From Fimbriiglobus sp. (lineage in GTDB: Bacteria > Planctomycetota > Planctomycetia > Gemmatales > Gemmataceae), in the NCBI GenBank assembly GCA_022841795.1, contig JALHQU010000034.1, forward strand, positions 1-42,894: a DNA stretch of 42,894 nt, written 5' to 3'. Positions within the stretch are counted from its first letter, which is position 1, and each line of letters starts with the position of its first letter. The notes under the pieces were generated by a model. The model ran no database searches. It was not told the origin of the DNA and saw only the letters and a program-made list of their open reading frames with translations. Shown here piece after piece: positions 33,118-40,369 of this stretch. Both the position numbers and the translations under genes were made by a program.

Positions 33118-34551
33118 ATGAGCGACACGAAATCGCTTCTCAGCCGCATCACCGCTTTCCGGGAACGCCTGGAGCGGACGCCGTCGCTCGTGCTGGATTC
33201 GGACACGGCCGACCCGGCACTGGTGGTGCAGAACGCCGCCCGCCGGGCGCTGACGCCGGGGTGGGTGTCCGGGGCGTTGCGGCAGATCGCCGGCGGGACG
33301 ACGAGTCCGGCTGCGGCGGTGGTGCCGTCGCAGCTGGTCGGCCGCGCCCGCCGGCTGTTCGAGACGGCCCGCGAACTGGTGACAGAGCAGCGGGCGATCA
33401 CCGACGACGTGTTCTTCGTCCGCCTGACGAACGCGGCCGGTGCGGATCCCGACCCGCTCGTCGTGTACCACCGGCAGACGGTCGCGGCCACCGAGTCCAC
33501 GCTCCGGCTGGCCCAATCGATGCCCGAGTCGGCCGAGCAGCAGCTGCGGGTGTGCGACGGGCTGGAGACTATGCTCACCGCCGTCGGCGACCGGCTGTCG
33601 ATCACCGCCCGCTCGCTGGACACCCGCCGCAAGGAGTGGGGCCGCGTCGAGCGGATCGCCCGGCTGCTGTGCGACGTGCAGGCCCGCCGGCTGGTGTCGG
33701 TGGCGTCGTTCACCGAACTGGCCGAGGAGCTGCTGGACGAGGCCCGGCGGGGGGTGCCGCTGCGGTTCGTGGCGGCCGACGCGGAGCCGGTGGCCCGGTT
33801 CGTGGCGGCGCACTCGCTCACCGTCGCGCAGGTGGTGGCACGAATCGCCCCGCACGACTTCGAGTGGGCCGGGCAGGCGACGACCGCCGTGGCGGCGGCG
33901 CTGCTGATGGACGTGGGCATGTTGACCGTGCCGGCGGCGGTGGTGGGCAAGGCCGCCCCGCTGGACGCGGTCGAACTGGGGGCGGTGGAGGGGCACCCGG
34001 CGGCGGGGGCGGCGGTGCTGCTGGAGGTGATGCCCGAACTCGGTCCGCTGGCCGACGCGGTGGCGATGCACCACGAGCGGCTAGACGGCACCGGCTACCC
34101 GAAGGCGATGACCGGGGACGACGTGCCGTCGCTCGCCCGGCTGCTGGCGGTGTGCGACGTGTACGCGGCGATGGTGACGGACCGTCCGCACCGGCCGGCG
34201 CTCGACCCGCGGGCGGCCCTGACCGACACGCTGCTGCTGGCCGAGCAGGGGCAACTGGACGGCGACCTGGCCGAGCACCTGCTGCGGCTGTCGTTCCACC
34301 CGGTCGGCACGGTGGTGGAGCTGACCGACGGGCGGACGGCGGTGGTGGTGAGCACGCACACCGGGCGGGTGAACGTGCGGGCGACCACCCGGCCGGTGGT
34401 GGCGGTGCTGGCGGACGCGGCCGGGAAGGTGCTGCCGAAGGCCGAGTTCATCGACCTGGCCGGGGCGGATTACGGCGGCGTGGTGCGGGCGCTAGGCACG
34501 GCCGAGCGGCGGAAGTTGCTGGCCGCGACCCACCCGGACCTGTGCTGCTGA
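33118..34551 (+). CDS. Degenerate HD-GYP domain protein
   Basis: HD-GYP domains hydrolyse cyclic di-GMP. In this 477-residue protein the N-terminal 220 residues are helical and unassigned. The HD-GYP-like domain spans about 235-400. The GYP part is intact ('HHERLDGTGYP', H318 H319 E320, then 'ARLLAVCDVYAAM'), but the HDxGK site reads 'MDVGM' (M264 D265), so the first metal-ligand His is absent. It is therefore either inactive, with a binding role, or altered in metal use. A small beta domain follows ('TVVELTDGRTAVVV'). GGGGGGA precedes the ATG. No GGDEF partner is in the window. Confidence 0.85.
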   Translation: MSDTKSLLSRITAFRERLERTPSLVLDSDTADPALVVQNAARRALTPGWVSGALRQIAGGTTSPAAAVVPSQLVGRARRLFETARELVTEQRAITDDVFFVRLTNAAGADPDPLVVYHRQTVAATESTLRLAQSMPESAEQQLRVCDGLETMLTAVGDRLSITARSLDTRRKEWGRVERIARLLCDVQARRLVSVASFTELAEELLDEARRGVPLRFVAADAEPVARFVAAHSLTVAQVVARIAPHDFEWAGQATTAVAAALLMDVGMLTVPAAVVGKAAPLDAVELGAVEGHPAAGAAVLLEVMPELGPLADAVAMHHERLDGTGYPKAMTGDDVPSLARLLAVCDVYAAMVTDRPHRPALDPRAALTDTLLLAEQGQLDGDLAEHLLRLSFHPVGTVVELTDGRTAVVVSTHTGRVNVRATTRPVVAVLADAAGKVLPKAEFIDLAGADYGGVVRALGTAERRKLLAATHPDLCC

Positions 34552-34558
34552 TTGAATC

Positions 34559-34622
34559 GAATGTAGCAGGCACACTCCGTGTGCCGTCCGCGGACGGCAC
34601 ACGGAGTGTGCCTGCTACATTC
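34559..34622. repeat. Perfect 64-base palindrome with no loop
   Basis: The sequence from GAATGTAGCAGGCACACTCC onward is self-complementary over all 64 bases, centred between 34590 and 34591. It begins eight bases after the HD-GYP stop and lies before the CPBP gene on the same strand. Confidence 0.96.
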
Positions 34623-34678
34623 AAGATCACCCCCTCCCGAGCGAATGACTGGAATCGTCCCGCGTTTTGCCATCCGAC

Positions 34679-35398
34679 ATGAGCGACTACTTCTGGTCCA
34701 CCCGGCACCCGTTCGCCTGTGCCCTGTTCGTGTTCCCGCTGCTCGCCCTGTACGAGATCGGGGTCGTCGCGCTCACCGGGTCGAACGGCGACGGGTTGCG
34801 GAACGGGGCGGACGCGTGGGTGCGGTCGCAACTCGCCGCTTATGGCGTCAGTTTCACCTGGACCGCCCCGGCCCTGCTTTCAGTGTACCTGGTCGCCCGG
34901 TGCGTGTGGGAGTGGGCGGACCGGCCGAAGGCGCCGTTCGCCACGTTCTTCGGCATGTTCATCGAGAGCGCGGTGTTCGCCGCCGCCATCTGGGCACTCA
35001 GCCGCAACTTCTACCCGCTGCTGGAAAAGGCCGGCCTGCCGCTCAACCAGATCCAGTTCCAGCCGGTTGCGTCCGGGCAGGTGATCCAGTTCGTCGGGGC
35101 GGGCATTTACGAAGAGGTGCTGTTCCGCGTCGGGCTGTTCGGCGTGCTGTACCTGTTGGCGCGGGTGGCGCTGGTGCCGAAACTGCTGGCCGTACTGTTC
35201 GCCGGGGTGGTGGCCGCGCTGGTGTTCTCCGCCGCCCACCACTGGGGGGTGAACGGCGAGCCGATGCACTCCGCCAAGTTCCTGTTCCGCACCGTCGCCG
35301 GGCTGGTGTTCACCGCCCTGTACGTCACCCGCGGGCTGGGCGTCGCGGTCGGCGCCCACGCCGGGTACAACATCCTGGTCGGGGTGTCGGTGGCGTAA
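34679..35398 (+). CDS. CPBP family intramembrane protease
   Basis: CPBP (Abi) proteins are membrane-embedded glutamic proteases related to Rce1. The 239-residue product has motif 1 'GIYEEVLFRVG' (E145 E146, R150), motif 2 'FSAAHH' near residues 183-188 and motif 3 'GAHAGYNIL' near 227-235, all within hydrophobic segments. The first TM is near 12-30 ('FACALFVFPLLALYEIGVVA'). ATG 34679 is preferred; an in-frame TTG at 34667 is possible. No Shine-Dalgarno is obvious. The substrate is unknown. Confidence 0.9.
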   Translation: MSDYFWSTRHPFACALFVFPLLALYEIGVVALTGSNGDGLRNGADAWVRSQLAAYGVSFTWTAPALLSVYLVARCVWEWADRPKAPFATFFGMFIESAVFAAAIWALSRNFYPLLEKAGLPLNQIQFQPVASGQVIQFVGAGIYEEVLFRVGLFGVLYLLARVALVPKLLAVLFAGVVAALVFSAAHHWGVNGEPMHSAKFLFRTVAGLVFTALYVTRGLGVAVGAHAGYNILVGVSVA

Positions 35399-35401
35399 AT
35401 C

Positions 35402-36757
35402 TCACCAGTCGTCGTCCGGCGGCAGCGGGGGCGGGGCGGCGGGAGCCGAGCCGACCATCCGTGTCATCACGTCCTGGTACACCGCCTCGCTCGGGGTGAG
35501 CGGCAGGCCGTTCGGGTTGGCCACAGTCTGGGTGTTCGTGCGGTTGGCGGACAGGTACGGCTTGTCGTCGTCCGGGGTCAGCCGCATGTCGATCGTCCAC
35601 GTCAGCCCCTTCGGGTCGGCCGTCGAGTATTTGATCTCGATGTGAGCCGGCTTCTCGTCCGGCGGTTTGCCGAACACGATGTAATCCTTACCGACGGCGG
35701 TGCCGATCCCGTCGGCGATCCGCACGCGGAGGGCGTCCGACCAGCTCGACAGCATGCCGCCGGTGTCTGTCACCCGCAGCGACACGGCCGGCGTGTCTGG
35801 CCCGCGAAGGGAGTCCAGCAGTTTCGCCAACCCTTCTCGCAGTTCCGGGTCGGTGCCCTTGGCCCGCACGTCGGCGATCGGCTTGTCGTACAGGGCGGCG
35901 ATCTGCTTCGTCACCTCGTCCCGGTGGGCGGTGTTGTTCTCGTTGAGCAAATAGTGGCGGAGTTCGGCCGGGCTGTCTTTCTTCACCGCGGCGAAGTTCG
36001 CCGCGTCCCGGACCGGCGGGTTGCTCGTCTTGAACGCGAAGAACACCCCCGCCCCCACGGCCAGTAGGATCAGGTAGCGGAGGAACCCGGCCCCGCCGCC
36101 CCGCTTCGGCCGCACGTCCTCCGGCACGTGGTCGATGTCCAGATCCACCTCTTGCAAGCTCGCCGGCGGCTGTTCGTTCCGCACCATGTACTTGGCCGCC
36201 GCCCCTAACTGGGCCGCGGACAGGTTCCCCCACCGCTCCGGGTCGGCGTTCAGGTGGTCGATGGCGTCGTAGTAGTTGGCCGCGTACAGGGCGGACCCGC
36301 GGTCCGGCAACGACAGGTCGAACCGCCCGTCCTCGCTCTCGAACCGCAGCCCGTTGCTGCCGACCGGCTCGACCGAGGTTTCCTCGTCCAGCCGGGCGTA
36401 CTGCAACTGTTCCCCCGCGCCCACGTACACGTGCTGCGGGTCGAAGTAGAAGAACTTGCCGACGTACTTGTCCGGGCTGGCGGTCCAGCGGCGGACGGCA
36501 TACACGATCAGCCACCCGCCGAGCATCACCCCGGCGGTTTGCAGCATGGCGTTCGCCCACGCCGCCTTGTTCGACGAGTACCCGGCCCACACGAACAACG
36601 GCAGGATGACCAGGCCGAGCAGGAACGCCACCGCCGGCAGCCCGGCGGACCCGGCCAGGAACACGCCGGGGGAGCCGTTCCCGCGGGCGTTCCGCACCGC
36701 CCGCAGGTAGGTTTTGGTGTCGTCGTCGAGCTGGGCGTAGTCGATGGTTCGGAGCAT
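35402..36757 (-). CDS. Three-TM protein of unknown function
   Basis: I do not recognise the family. The 451-residue product has TM segments at about 36-58, 71-88 and 224-242. Between TM2 and TM3 is a soluble region with a beta-rich look ('YFDPQHVYVGAGEQLQYARL', 'LRFESEDGRFDLSLPDRG'). A mostly soluble C-terminal part follows, ending in a proline/aspartate tail ('PAAPPPLPPDDDW'). It is the third gene of a minus-strand row after the small membrane protein and the ATP-grasp enzyme, separated from the latter by a palindrome that also supplies the ribosome-binding run GGGGGA. It converges closely with the CPBP gene (three bases between stops). Confidence 0.72.
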   Translation of the reverse strand: MLRTIDYAQLDDDTKTYLRAVRNARGNGSPGVFLAGSAGLPAVAFLLGLVILPLFVWAGYSSNKAAWANAMLQTAGVMLGGWLIVYAVRRWTASPDKYVGKFFYFDPQHVYVGAGEQLQYARLDEETSVEPVGSNGLRFESEDGRFDLSLPDRGSALYAANYYDAIDHLNADPERWGNLSAAQLGAAAKYMVRNEQPPASLQEVDLDIDHVPEDVRPKRGGGAGFLRYLILLAVGAGVFFAFKTSNPPVRDAANFAAVKKDSPAELRHYLLNENNTAHRDEVTKQIAALYDKPIADVRAKGTDPELREGLAKLLDSLRGPDTPAVSLRVTDTGGMLSSWSDALRVRIADGIGTAVGKDYIVFGKPPDEKPAHIEIKYSTADPKGLTWTIDMRLTPDDDKPYLSANRTNTQTVANPNGLPLTPSEAVYQDVMTRMVGSAPAAPPPLPPDDDW

Positions 36758-36762
36758 GGTTT

Positions 36763-36857
36763 GTCCCCCTCTCCCCTTTGTGGGAGAGGGGCTGGGGGTG
36801 AGGGGGATCGGGAGCAAAGACCCCCTAACCCCTCTCCCACGAAGGGGAGAGGGGGAC
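36763..36857. repeat. Palindrome of the CCCCTCTCCC group abutting a start codon
   Basis: GTCCCCCTCTCCCCTTTGTG... (36763-36798) pairs with 36821-36857 with few differences. Its left end lies five bases before the minus-strand ATG at 36757, so that gene's Shine-Dalgarno-like run is part of the element. It also follows the ATP-grasp stop by seven bases. Confidence 0.9.
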
Positions 36858-36864
36858 TGTGACG

Positions 36865-37995
36865 TCAATCGCTCATCTTGTGCGGGATGAACCGGCTGGT
36901 GTTCTGCGTCACCATCTGGTCGTCCTCGCGGATGCCCAGGCCGCACGCCCAGCCGTTCACCACCCAGCTGCCGATCACCGGGTACTTGCCGTCGTGCGGC
37001 TTGAGCGGGGCGAGCGCCTGGTACACGCTGACGGCCGAGTCGTACGGGCCGTCCGTGTCCTCCGCCACCTTGCCGTCGATCACCACCCGGATGTTCGCCC
37101 CCTCGCGGGCGTGGACCGGCTTGCGGACGTAGCTGCCGGACTCCGGCTCCTCGAACCACGCCGGCAGCAGGAACGGCGACTCCGGGTGCAGTTGGTACAG
37201 CAACGGTAGAATGGCTTTGCAGCTCAGGATCATCTTCCACGGCGGTTCGATCCACCGGGTGCGGGAGTGCGGCACGTGCTTGCCGAACTCCTCCCGCGTC
37301 AGCCACTCCCACGGGTACAGCTTGAAGATGTTGTGGATGGGCACGTTCCCCGGCCCGACGAACCGCTTGGCCGCGCTGTCCCAGCCGACCGCCTCCACGT
37401 CCAGGTAGGCGGTGTCCAGCCCGGCCTGGATGGCCGTGTCGCGCAGGTACTCGGTGGTGATGTAGTCCTCGACGTTGCTCTGCAAAGCCGCGAAGTGGAC
37501 CGGGTGGTGGTCGAACTCCTTCACCCGCGCCCACGCCTCCAGCAGCCGGTCGTGGATGCCGTTGAACTGGTCGCCGTCCGGGTCCGTCTCCTTCAGCCAG
37601 TGCCACTGGGCGACGCTCGCCTCCACCAGTGCGGTCGGGGTGTCGGCGTTGAACTCCAAGAGCTTCGGCGGGCCGACCCCGTCGTACGCCAGGTCGAACC
37701 GGCCGTACACGCTCGGCCAGTCGTCGTCCCAACTGCGGACGACCAGGTCCTGGAACTCGGGCGGGACGAGGAACAGGTCGAACAGCCGTTCGTCGATGAC
37801 GTGCTGCACCAGCTCCAGGCACATCTCCCAGAGGGCGTAGGTGGCTCGCTCGATGGTGTCGATCTGGTACTTGGAGAAGACGTAACAGGCGGACTCGTCC
37901 CAGTACGGCCGCCCGTCGGCCGTGTGGAAGTGCAAACCGAGTTCCTCCACCCGCTTCTGCCAGTCCGGGCGGGGGTCGAGGGTCATCCGCCGCAT
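36865..37995 (-). CDS. Glutathionylspermidine synthase-like ATP-grasp ligase
   Basis: Members of this family (E. coli YgiC/YjfC and the synthetase half of Gss) form amide bonds using ATP. The 376-residue product has the family's signature stretch 'YGRFDLAYDGVGPPKLLEFN', continuing 'ADTPTALVEA' (about residues 97-126), then 'KLYPWEWLTREEFGKHV' near 240-256 and 'KAILPLLYQLHPESPFLLPA' near 285-304, followed by 'YVRKPVHAREGANIRVV'. The length matches the stand-alone YgiC type, without the amidase domain of Gss. The true substrate is unknown. A 97-codon gene ends five bases upstream, echoing the ygiB-ygiC order in E. coli, so the small protein may be its partner or substrate. Confidence 0.9.
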   Translation of the reverse strand: MRRMTLDPRPDWQKRVEELGLHFHTADGRPYWDESACYVFSKYQIDTIERATYALWEMCLELVQHVIDERLFDLFLVPPEFQDLVVRSWDDDWPSVYGRFDLAYDGVGPPKLLEFNADTPTALVEASVAQWHWLKETDPDGDQFNGIHDRLLEAWARVKEFDHHPVHFAALQSNVEDYITTEYLRDTAIQAGLDTAYLDVEAVGWDSAAKRFVGPGNVPIHNIFKLYPWEWLTREEFGKHVPHSRTRWIEPPWKMILSCKAILPLLYQLHPESPFLLPAWFEEPESGSYVRKPVHAREGANIRVVIDGKVAEDTDGPYDSAVSVYQALAPLKPHDGKYPVIGSWVVNGWACGLGIREDDQMVTQNTSRFIPHKMSD

Positions 37996-38000
37996 GGCGG

Positions 38001-38294
38001 TCAGCTCCCGGCGGAGAACGACCGGCCGATCGAGCCGAACCCGCCCGCCCGGCTGGTGGACGAGTACGCGGCCGGCCGGCCGGTGCTGGTGCCGGCATAG
38101 CCGGGGCTGTGCAGCCAGATGAACATGCCGCCGCCGTGGTAGTGGCGGTAGTTCGAGTGCCCGGTGCGGTGGGCGGCCTGCTCCTCCGCCTTCACCTCCA
38201 TCTCCTCCTCGGCCGTCGGCGCGATGAAGTAGCCGGCGGTGAGGATGCCCGCCCCGAGCAGCACCAGCGAGAACTCTTTACTCATCCGGGTCAT
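38001..38294 (-). CDS. Small membrane-anchored protein, YgiB-like tail
   Basis: The 97-residue product has one hydrophobic segment (about residues 8-26, 'LVLLGAGILTAGYFIAP'), an acidic/basic linker, a His/Tyr-rich middle ('HSNYRHYHGGG') and a Ser/Gly-rich tail ending 'SRAGGFGSIGRSFSAGS'. E. coli YgiB (DUF1190) also ends in a Gly/Ser-rich tail with an 'RGGFG' motif and precedes ygiC, but overall similarity is low, so the relation is an inference from context plus the tail. GAGG precedes the ATG. The next gene starts five bases after this stop, indicating one transcript. Confidence 0.65.
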   Translation of the reverse strand: MTRMSKEFSLVLLGAGILTAGYFIAPTAEEEMEVKAEEQAAHRTGHSNYRHYHGGGMFIWLHSPGYAGTSTGRPAAYSSTSRAGGFGSIGRSFSAGS

Positions 38295-38423
38295 GGCGAC
38301 CGACCTCGGTATGGGGGTCCGAACAGGGGAAATTATAGCACGTTCCGCCGCCGATGCGAGCGCGAACCCGCCAGAAGTGATTCGGCGGGTGGCGGGTCAA
38401 CTTTATCGAATCGAGTAGGCGTT

Positions 38424-38490
38424 TGGCGAGCCGAGCCCGTCAGGGGCCGGTCGTTTGAAGAAACCGGCCCCTGACGGGCTTGGCTCGCCA
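38424..38490. repeat. Palindrome with 28-base arms
   Basis: TGGCGAGCCGAGCCCGTCAG... (38424-38451) pairs with 38463-38490 with one mismatch and an 11-base loop. It ends nine bases before the stop of the small minus-strand gene at 38500 and is therefore downstream of it, a possible terminator position. Confidence 0.93.
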
Positions 38491-38499
38491 GCCAATTTG

Positions 38500-38721
38500 T
38501 CAGATTATCGGCTTTCTCGGCTCGTCCCCACGCCCCGAACCAACGATGTGCGGCGTGTCCGGTTCGTCCAGCACGTCCATTTCAAGCGTCAGATCACATC
38601 CGGAACCAAGGCGATGTAGCTTCAAATAGCCGTACTTCCAGGCGATTTGACGCAACGCTTGTGAGGCTTGCTCCGGTGTCGCCGGAATCACGTCGAACGA
38701 GATTGCAGGGGATTCGGTCAT
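38500..38721 (-). CDS. Small unknown protein (73 residues)
   Basis: I do not recognise it. It is a soluble, slightly acidic protein beginning 'MTESPAISFDVIPATPEQAS', without TM segment or signal. A strong GGAGGAG run six bases before the ATG supports a real gene. It lies 27 bases after the argH stop on the same strand and may be co-transcribed with argH. Confidence 0.6.
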   Translation of the reverse strand: MTESPAISFDVIPATPEQASQALRQIAWKYGYLKLHRLGSGCDLTLEMDVLDEPDTPHIVGSGRGDEPRKPII

Positions 38722-38748
38722 CGCGTCTCCTCCACCCTTCTACCCCGA

Positions 38749-40122
38749 TCATACCCTCTTCTTCCACTCGCTCAACTGCCGCTCCACCTCGGCCGGGGCG
38801 GTGCTACCGTAGCTCTGGAACGCGGCTACCGCGTTCGCAACCCCGAGCCGTTCCCGCACCTTCGCCCCGGCCCCCGGTGCCGCCTTCTCGAACACCTCGG
38901 CCGGCAAATCCGCCAGTCGGCACCGCCGGCTCTCACATTCCTTCACCAGGCTACCGACCGCCTCGTGTGCCGACCGCATGGGCACCCCGGACTCGATGAG
39001 CGACTCCATGAGTGTGGTCGCGTCCAGGAACCCGTCCTCCAGCCGGGCGGCGATCACCTCCCGCCGGAACTTCGTCTGCTCGACCATCGGCGCGGCCACC
39101 GCCAGGCAGCCGACCACCGTGTCGAAGGCGTCGAACAGCGCCGCCTTGTCCTCCTGGAGGTCGCGGTTGTACGCCAGCGGCAGCGCCTTCACCAGGATGA
39201 GCAGTTGGTTCAGCGTGCCGATCACCCGCCCGGACTTGCCGCGGACGAGTTCCAGCACGTCCGGGTTCTTCTTGTGCGGCATGATGCTCGACCCGGTGCA
39301 GAAGGCGTCGGGCAGTTCCAGGAAGTTGAACTCGGTGGTGGACCAGATCACCCACTCCTCGGCCCACCCGCTCAGGTGGACGGCGACGAGCGACAGGCAG
39401 AACACGAACTCCAGCAGGAAGTCGCGGTCGGACGACACGTCCAGGCTGTTGCGGGCGATGTCGTCGAACCCGAGCTTCCGCCGCACGCTCTCGCGGTCGA
39501 TGGGCAGCGAGCTGCCGGCCAGCGCCGCCGCCCCGAGGGACAGCACGTTCACCCGCTTGCGGCAGTCGGCCAGCCGCTCCCGGTCCCGCTGGAACTTCTC
39601 CACATACGCCAGCAGGTAGTGTGCGGCGAGCACCGGCTGCGCCCGCTGCAGGTGCGTGTACCCCGGCAGGATGATGCCGTCCTCCCGCCCGGCGAACGAC
39701 ACGAACGCCCGCTGCAACTCCTTCAGCCGGTCATCCAACTCGTCGATCGCGTCCCGCACCCACAGCCGCACGTCCGTCACCACCTGGTCGTTCCGGCTGC
39801 GGCCGGTGTGCAGCTTCCGCCCCACGTCGCCGAGCTTGGCGATGAGCGCCCGCTCGATGTGCGTGTGGATGTCTTCGAGCGAGACCGAATACTCCATCCG
39901 CCCGGCATCGATGTCGGCGGCGATGGCGTCCAGGGTGGTGCAGATGGCGTCGGCTTCGGCCGGGGTGACCAGCCCGACCTCGGCGAGCATCCGGGCGTGC
40001 GCCTGGCTGGCGACGATGTCTTGCCGGTACAGCCGGCGGTCCACCGAGATGGACTCGGTGAACTGCTCCACCCGCTGGTCGGTCGCCCCGCTGAACCGCC
40101 CGCCCCACGTCTTCTGGCTCAT
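38749..40122 (-). CDS. argH: Argininosuccinate lyase
   Basis: ArgH splits argininosuccinate into arginine and fumarate, the last step of arginine synthesis. The 457-residue product has the start '[20 protein letters not shown]', '[16 protein letters not shown]' near residues 107-122, '[11 protein letters not shown]' near 153-163 and the superfamily signature '[16 protein letters not shown]' near 277-292. The length is normal. The ATG at 40122 begins the conserved N-terminus; the open frame extends further upstream without homology. argG and argC lie elsewhere in the window. Confidence 0.97.
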   Translation of the reverse strand: MSQKTWGGRFSGATDQRVEQFTESISVDRRLYRQDIVASQAHARMLAEVGLVTPAEADAICTTLDAIAADIDAGRMEYSVSLEDIHTHIERALIAKLGDVGRKLHTGRSRNDQVVTDVRLWVRDAIDELDDRLKELQRAFVSFAGREDGIILPGYTHLQRAQPVLAAHYLLAYVEKFQRDRERLADCRKRVNVLSLGAAALAGSSLPIDRESVRRKLGFDDIARNSLDVSSDRDFLLEFVFCLSLVAVHLSGWAEEWVIWSTTEFNFLELPDAFCTGSSIMPHKKNPDVLELVRGKSGRVIGTLNQLLILVKALPLAYNRDLQEDKAALFDAFDTVVGCLAVAAPMVEQTKFRREVIAARLEDGFLDATTLMESLIESGVPMRSAHEAVGSLVKECESRRCRLADLPAEVFEKAAPGAGAKVRERLGVANAVAAFQSYGSTAPAEVERQLSEWKKRV

Positions 40123-40276
40123 CGAATCGCTCTCCGTCTTCGCCGCGGCTGAAAAGAGCGGCCGAGATTCGCGTGTTGTACGGACGCGGCGGAATTCCGT
40201 CTGACCTGACACCCGTTCCCGGTCCGTGAGGTACAACTTCAGTCCGGGCATTTCCGTGTTGCGACGTAGTGCTTGG

Positions 40277-40339
40277 GTTAGCCCGACGCGCGAGCGAGGG
40301 GCGTGGGTGGTCTGCCCCTCGCTCGCGCGTCGGGCTAAC
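40277..40339. repeat. Perfect 26-base-arm palindrome
   Basis: GTTAGCCCGACGCGCGAGCG... (40277-40302) and 40314-40339 are exact reverse complements with an 11-base loop. It lies between the divergent argH and the secreted-protein gene at 40370, so it is not placed as a terminator. Confidence 0.94.
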
Positions 40340-40369
40340 TAACGAAACCCGATTACTCGAGGGGATCCG

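Noticed and set aside
31551-34682. Open frame of about 1043 codons on the plus strand
   Set aside because: It is antisense to P450 and a shifted frame of the HD-GYP gene; composition is that of a GC-rich shadow frame.
36758-38098. Upstream extension of the frame of the 35402-36757 gene
   Set aside because: The extension is the shifted frame of the ATP-grasp gene, and the ATG at 36757 with GGGGGA is a better start.
1016-40339. Palindromes as a CRISPR array
   Set aside because: They are single inverted repeats of differing sequence far apart, not direct repeats with regular spacers.
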